Origin: Chloroflexaceae bacterium
GTDB taxonomy: Bacteria; Chloroflexota; Chloroflexia; Chloroflexales; Chloroflexaceae
Assembly: GCA_028282325.1 (NCBI GenBank)
Contig: JANQID010000052.1
Location: forward strand, 1 to 64,000
DNA: 64,000 bases
Direction: 5' to 3'
This document shows, piece after piece, positions 59,792-64,000 of this stretch. The translations under genes were made by a program, and so were the position numbers. Below the pieces are notes generated by a model. That model was not told where the DNA came from. It was given only the letters and a program-made list of their open reading frames with translations, and ran no database searches. How positions within the stretch are numbered: the first letter of the stretch is position 1; each line of letters opens with the position of its first letter.

Positions 59792-60952
59792 TTACGCGAG
59801 ATAGTCGCGGATGTCTGCCGCAACGCTAAAGGGATCGATGCTAATGATGCTGCCGGCAAACATTTCCATCGCGCCAAAATTGACTGCGCGCGACATTGGC
59901 TTGCCGCGATCAACAATGCGCACACACACGGGCATATCGCTCCAGTCCTCGTCGGTCGAAGCGCAAGGCGGCAAATAGACGGCAAGGTTAAAGCTGTGCA
60001 TCCGTTGTCCATCGATCAATGCGCGGAGGATGGCATAGACCGAGTCCCACAGCGGTTGCAGAGCTAGCCGGATGTCTTGCACCTCCGGGTCATTCCACAT
60101 ATCCGGTTCAAGGCGCGATGATTGCAAGATGACGACTTCCCGATCCTTGATCGGCGTAAGCGTTGCATAACCGGTGACGCCGTCAGCGACGGGAATCCCC
60201 AGATCCAGCGTGGTGTGAATAGCGCCAAGATCCGTTAAGAGATTGCTGTCGTATTGCTGGCGATACGCGATCCCGGCTTGCCGCCAGCGTTCGATCTGGC
60301 CAACAGCCATATGTTTTGACAAGATCATCTGCAAATGACCATGTATAATCGATGCTCCGGCTTTCCAGAGGCAATTCCAGGTGATCAGCGGATAGCGGCT
60401 TGTCGGATCGGCGCGATGAGCGTGGGCGATCCATCGTAGTGCATTGGCGAAATAATCGTGCAACTGGTCACGGTTGAAACATAACGGGTGGAACTCATCA
60501 AAGATCACCAGCCCATGCCAGCCGTCATATTTGGCCACGTTCGATGCTGTAACGCAATGACGCCCGCGAATGCGCCCGAACTTATCGGCAGGCGTGCTGC
60601 GCAACGGATCGCGAAACATATCGCTAGACCCGGCATAGCTTGCGATAACTTGCTCCAGTGCTGCATCGGGGTCGATGCCTGTAGAGGCGTCGGCTTCCAG
60701 CGGACGCAATGCACGGAGCGGATTGTACATCGCCGTGTCAAGCGTCAGTCGATTCGTAACCCGCACAATAGTTTGAGTGCGAACAGCATCGACGGTGTGA
60801 AACTGCTGCTCCAGCCAGGCATACATTGAGGGCGGAGGATTGGCGTATCCCGTCGAGCGTTCAACAAACAACGCCCGGTCACAACAGGCGCGGATATGCG
60901 GAGGAAGTGCGGCAATAAGCTCAGGCAAGCGGGCTATGCAGCGCTCAGTCAT
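59792..60952 (-). CDS. GalT/HIT-superfamily nucleotidyltransferase-like protein
   Basis: A 386-residue protein with HIT-like architecture. The core is HCVTASNVAKYDGWHGLVIFDEFHPL (a nucleotidyltransferase-type segment), followed by WNCLWKAGASIIHGHLQM with the HxHxQ triad near residue 205. It resembles galactose-1-phosphate uridylyltransferase and ATP adenylyltransferase homologs but lacks an obvious zinc cluster, so the exact reaction is open. ATG 60952 with GGAGGT close upstream is preferred to 61015. It is divergent from uvrA across 150 bp and lies upstream of the Crp/Fnr gene. The N-terminal 80 residues look like an added helical region. Confidence 0.75.
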   Translation of the reverse strand: MTERCIARLPELIAALPPHIRACCDRALFVERSTGYANPPPSMYAWLEQQFHTVDAVRTQTIVRVTNRLTLDTAMYNPLRALRPLEADASTGIDPDAALEQVIASYAGSSDMFRDPLRSTPADKFGRIRGRHCVTASNVAKYDGWHGLVIFDEFHPLCFNRDQLHDYFANALRWIAHAHRADPTSRYPLITWNCLWKAGASIIHGHLQMILSKHMAVGQIERWRQAGIAYRQQYDSNLLTDLGAIHTTLDLGIPVADGVTGYATLTPIKDREVVILQSSRLEPDMWNDPEVQDIRLALQPLWDSVYAILRALIDGQRMHSFNLAVYLPPCASTDEDWSDMPVCVRIVDRGKPMSRAVNFGAMEMFAGSIISIDPFSVAADIRDYLA

Positions 60953-61102
60953 AGACCTCCGGGAACAACTGGCCTCAATGCCGCGCAGTATAGCCGGAGA
61001 AACAGCCATACGCAAATAGGCCTTGCGTCTGTCGCTATTATATGCTAGGATTGCCGTTCTAACGAACAGGCATCACGATCTCTGCTCGTAGATGATCGGC
61101 TC

Positions 61103-64000
61103 ATGACAAACTGGATCACTATTCGCGGCGCTCGCGAACATAATTTGAAGAACATCGATGTTCAACTGCCTCGCGACAAACTCGTCGTCATAACAGGGCT
61201 TTCCGGATCGGGAAAAAGCTCGCTTGCCTTCGATACGATTTTTGCCGAAGGCCAACGCCGCTATGTGGAGAGTCTCTCCGCATATGCTCGTCAATTTCTC
61301 GGTCAGCTTGAAAAGCCTGATGTCGATTCCATCGAAGGCCTCTCTCCGGCGATTGCGATTGATCAAAAAGGCGTCGCTCGCAACCCTCGCAGCACGGTTG
61401 GCACCGTAACCGAAATCTACGACTATTTGCGTCTCCTCTTTGCCCGTGTCGGGCGTCCGCATTGCCCATTGTGCAATCGATCTCTAAGCAAGCAAAGCCC
61501 GCAGCAAATGATTGATGCGATTTTGCGACTCCCCGAAGGCGATCGTATCTTGCTATTGGGTTCGTTGGTGCGCGATCGCAAAGGGGAACACCAGCGATTG
61601 CTTGATGAAGTGCGGCGGCAAGGATTTGTGCGGGTTCGGATAGATGGTGAAGTACGTGAACTTGACGAGCCGATTCGACTCGAAAAATATCGCCCCCACA
61701 CGATTGAAGTGGTGGTTGATCGGCTCGTCAATCGCAACCTCGACCGCACCCGTCTAGCAGATTCGGTTGAGACCGCTCTCAAACTGGGTCAAGGCGCGCT
61801 TGTTGTGCATGTGGTTGACGGTGACGATTTCCTCTTTTCTGAAAACTACGCCTGCCCGGTTCACGGGCCGATTCAAATAGGCCAGCTTGAGCCGCGCGAT
61901 TTCTCCTTTAATAGCCCGCACGGCGCTTGCACGGTATGCAGTGGTCTGGGCTTGGTTCAGGAGATTGACCCAGAACTGGTCATTCCTGATCGAAACCGAT
62001 CGCTGGCTGAAGGCGCTATCGTTCCCTGGCGACAGGGGAGTAAAGCCGAACAACGCTTCTACGCCGAGTTACAGGAATCGCTCGCCGAACATCTGGGTTT
62101 TTCGCTTGATACGCCTGTGCGGTTGTTGCCGCCGGAGATTGTTGGTACGCTGCTGTACGGCTCGAACGGCGATGTGTTGCCGCTGCGCTATCGTGTGCGC
62201 GGAGAATTACGTAGCGAACAAAAGCCTTTTGAAGGGGTCATTCCATGCTTGCGTCGCCGGCTGAGTGAAACCCAAAATGAACAGGAGCGCAGCCAGCTTA
62301 ACCAGTATACGACACCGCGTATATGTTCGGCATGTCATGGCGCGCGCTTACGACCGGAAATCCTCGCCGTAACTGTTGCGGGTGCAACCATAGCTCAGGT
62401 TGCCGCGATGACGGTACAAGCAGCGTTGACCTGGACAACCAACTTAAGTGATGAATGTACCTCACACGCAGCAAGGAGCGCGTCGGGTTTGGAAGAGACC
62501 AATCAGCGCATGCTGCTGGATATGCTTTCGCAGCGTGAACGACTGATTGCCAGACCAATATTGAAAGAGATATGCTCCCGCCTCAGCTTTCTGATGGATG
62601 TCGGCTTGAATTACTTGCAGCTTGATCGCCCGACCTCTACGCTCAGCGGTGGTGAAGCGCAACGCATTCGTCTGGCCACGCAGGTCGGCGCCGGATTGTC
62701 CGGGGTGCTCTACGTTCTTGACGAGCCGAGCATTGGTCTGCACCCGCGGGACAATCAGCGATTGTTGCGAACGTTGTGCAACTTGCGCGAGCTGGGCAAC
62801 AGTGTGCTGGTTGTTGAACATGATGAGGAAATCATTCGTGCTGCCGATTGGGTGATTGATATTGGACTAGGCGCGGGCGGCAAAGGCGGCTCGTTGGTCG
62901 CCAGCGGCCCGCTTGAGGCTATTCAAACATGTGAGCATTCGATCACCGGACAGTTCCTGAATGGCGCGCGCCGGATCGCGATTCCAAAGACCAGGCGCAA
63001 AGGCAACGGGAAGAGCCTGACAATACGTGGCGCACGTGAGCACAATCTCAAAAACATTGACGTGAGTTTGCCGTTGGGTGTGTTTATATGTTTCACAGGC
63101 GTCAGTGGCAGTGGGAAGAGCACGCTCGTTATCGAAACATTGTACGCTCGCCTGGCTCAGATACTCTACAATGCGCGCGAGCGCCCTGGTCAGCACGATG
63201 CATTGTTTGGCAGCGAACATATTGACAAAGTCATCGCAATCGATCAAGCGCCAATTGGGCGAACGCCCCGGAGCAATCCGGCGACGTATACCAAAGTGTT
63301 CGACCCGATCCGCAATCTTTTTGCCCAGACGGCTGAGGCGCGCACCCGCGGCTATGATGCCAGCCGATTCTCATTCAACGTCAAAGGTGGACGTTGCGAG
63401 TCTTGCGGTGGCGAGGGGTTGATACAAGTTGAGATGCAATTTCTTCCCGATTTGTTTATACCCTGTGAAGTATGCGGCGGAACGCGCTATAACCGTGAGA
63501 CGCTGGAAGTGCGCTATCGTGGCCGGAATATCGCCGAAGTTCTTGATATGACTATCGAGGAAGCGGCTGATTTTTTTGCACGTATACCCACCATTCGTGA
63601 AAAGCTTCAGACTCTGATTGATGTCGGGCTGGGATATTTGCACCTGGGTCAGCCGGCCAATACGCTCAGCGGAGGCGAAGCGCAACGCATCAAATTGGCG
63701 AGTGAGTTATCGCGTCGAGCGACCGGGCGAACTCTCTATATTCTTGACGAACCTACGACAGGTTTGCATACCGCTGACATTGAACGCTTGCTTCTTATCC
63801 TCCAACGCCTGGTTGATGCCGGCAATACCGTGTTAGTTATTGAGCATAACCTGGATGTGATCAAATCTGCCGATTGGGTCATTGATATTGGGCCGGAGGG
63901 CGGAGATGACGGAGGTTATGTAGTAGCGGCCGGCACGCCCGAACAAGTTGCGGCGAGCGAGTCTCACACCGGCACTTATGTGCGGCGTGTGCTGAATATG
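61103..64000 (+). CDS. uvrA: Excinuclease ABC subunit A UvrA (runs off the window)
   Basis: 966 codons are open to the window end without a stop, so the 3' end is cut off or just beyond; the family's usual length is near 940-960. ABC module 1 has Walker [11 protein letters not shown] near 32 and signature [11 protein letters not shown] near 513; module 2 has GVSGSGKST near 665 and [11 protein letters not shown] near 854. Zinc fingers appear as CPLCN, CTVCSG, CSACHG, then CESCGG and CEVCGG. An insertion of about 15-20 residues follows [13 protein letters not shown] (near 445-460). UvrA recognises bulky DNA damage and is the partner of the Mfd encoded at 46460-50164. ATG 61103 starts directly at the conserved N-terminus. 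Confidence 0.97.
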   Translation, partial: MTNWITIRGAREHNLKNIDVQLPRDKLVVITGLSGSGKSSLAFDTIFAEGQRRYVESLSAYARQFLGQLEKPDVDSIEGLSPAIAIDQKGVARNPRSTVGTVTEIYDYLRLLFARVGRPHCPLCNRSLSKQSPQQMIDAILRLPEGDRILLLGSLVRDRKGEHQRLLDEVRRQGFVRVRIDGEVRELDEPIRLEKYRPHTIEVVVDRLVNRNLDRTRLADSVETALKLGQGALVVHVVDGDDFLFSENYACPVHGPIQIGQLEPRDFSFNSPHGACTVCSGLGLVQEIDPELVIPDRNRSLAEGAIVPWRQGSKAEQRFYAELQESLAEHLGFSLDTPVRLLPPEIVGTLLYGSNGDVLPLRYRVRGELRSEQKPFEGVIPCLRRRLSETQNEQERSQLNQYTTPRICSACHGARLRPEILAVTVAGATIAQVAAMTVQAALTWTTNLSDECTSHAARSASGLEETNQRMLLDMLSQRERLIARPILKEICSRLSFLMDVGLNYLQLDRPTSTLSGGEAQRIRLATQVGAGLSGVLYVLDEPSIGLHPRDNQRLLRTLCNLRELGNSVLVVEHDEEIIRAADWVIDIGLGAGGKGGSLVASGPLEAIQTCEHSITGQFLNGARRIAIPKTRRKGNGKSLTIRGAREHNLKNIDVSLPLGVFICFTGVSGSGKSTLVIETLYARLAQILYNARERPGQHDALFGSEHIDKVIAIDQAPIGRTPRSNPATYTKVFDPIRNLFAQTAEARTRGYDASRFSFNVKGGRCESCGGEGLIQVEMQFLPDLFIPCEVCGGTRYNRETLEVRYRGRNIAEVLDMTIEEAADFFARIPTIREKLQTLIDVGLGYLHLGQPANTLSGGEAQRIKLASELSRRATGRTLYILDEPTTGLHTADIERLLLILQRLVDAGNTVLVIEHNLDVIKSADWVIDIGPEGGDDGGYVVAAGTPEQVAASESHTGTYVRRVLNM

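Noticed and set aside
1-64000. tRNA, rRNA, riboswitch or prophage
   Set aside because: No convincing cloverleaf, rRNA core, riboswitch consensus or phage gene was seen by eye; a covariance-model search would be needed for certainty.

Overview
The window reads as chromosomal DNA of a mid-to-high-GC bacterium, most likely a filamentous member of the Chloroflexota (Chloroflexales-like). This is inferred from the gene mix: many zinc-ribbon/FHA/PP2C proteins, B12-dependent radical SAM enzymes, TRAP and GlcD/GlcE genes, and a long gas vesicle operon. No rRNA, tRNA or CRISPR array was recognised, so the placement is not proven.

Layout. 0.1-6.6 kb: an epimerase, two SRPBCC paralogs (one broken by an in-frame TGA), two tandem B12-binding radical SAM genes and an alpha/beta hydrolase, probably one biosynthetic neighbourhood of unknown product. 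6.6-15.7 kb: a phospho-signalling island of an FHA/zinc-ribbon protein, a vWA protein, two zinc-ribbon PP2C phosphatases and a divergent ABC exporter carrying its own zinc ribbon and two FHA domains; no intact kinase is present. 15.9-29.1 kb: an XRE-cupin regulator, an AI-2E-type permease, an HD protein, lipB and lipA, an AEC permease, a TRAP transporter with split polarity, a receiver-only response regulator and a CCA-adding/poly(A) polymerase-type enzyme. 29.7-30.25 kb: an internally deleted IS701-like transposase.

30.7-44.1 kb: the centrepiece, a 15-gene gas vesicle operon: gvpA, a GvpC-like protein with 33-residue repeats and a helix-hairpin-helix tail, gvpN, a small coiled-coil gene, gvpH (Hsp20), gvpF, gvpG, gvpO, gvpJ, a CDC48-type double AAA ATPase, a GvpF/L protein fused to a DnaJ J-domain, a GvpF/L protein with a coiled-coil N-terminus, a second GvpJ/M/S-type gene, a fourth GvpF/L, gvpK, and a tandem ArsA/Get3-like ATPase. 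Four different chaperone or unfoldase families therefore sit inside one gas vesicle operon, which suggests a dedicated folding, targeting or disassembly pathway for the very hydrophobic shell protein GvpA.

44.1-54.2 kb: a tightly packed minus-strand run: membrane protein, glcD, metallophosphoesterase, glcE, mfd, a phosphoglycerate-mutase-like metalloenzyme, a low-molecular-weight tyrosine phosphatase and a fructosamine-kinase-like gene. 54.4-58.9 kb: a DPM1-like glycosyltransferase, a large membrane protein, an epimerase lacking the usual catalytic tyrosine, and a PspC protein. 59-64 kb: a Crp/Fnr regulator, a GalT/HIT-like protein and uvrA running off the end. Three 139-bp copies of a MITE-like repeat with TACCAAAC ends lie at 4.8, 18.1 and 54.3 kb.
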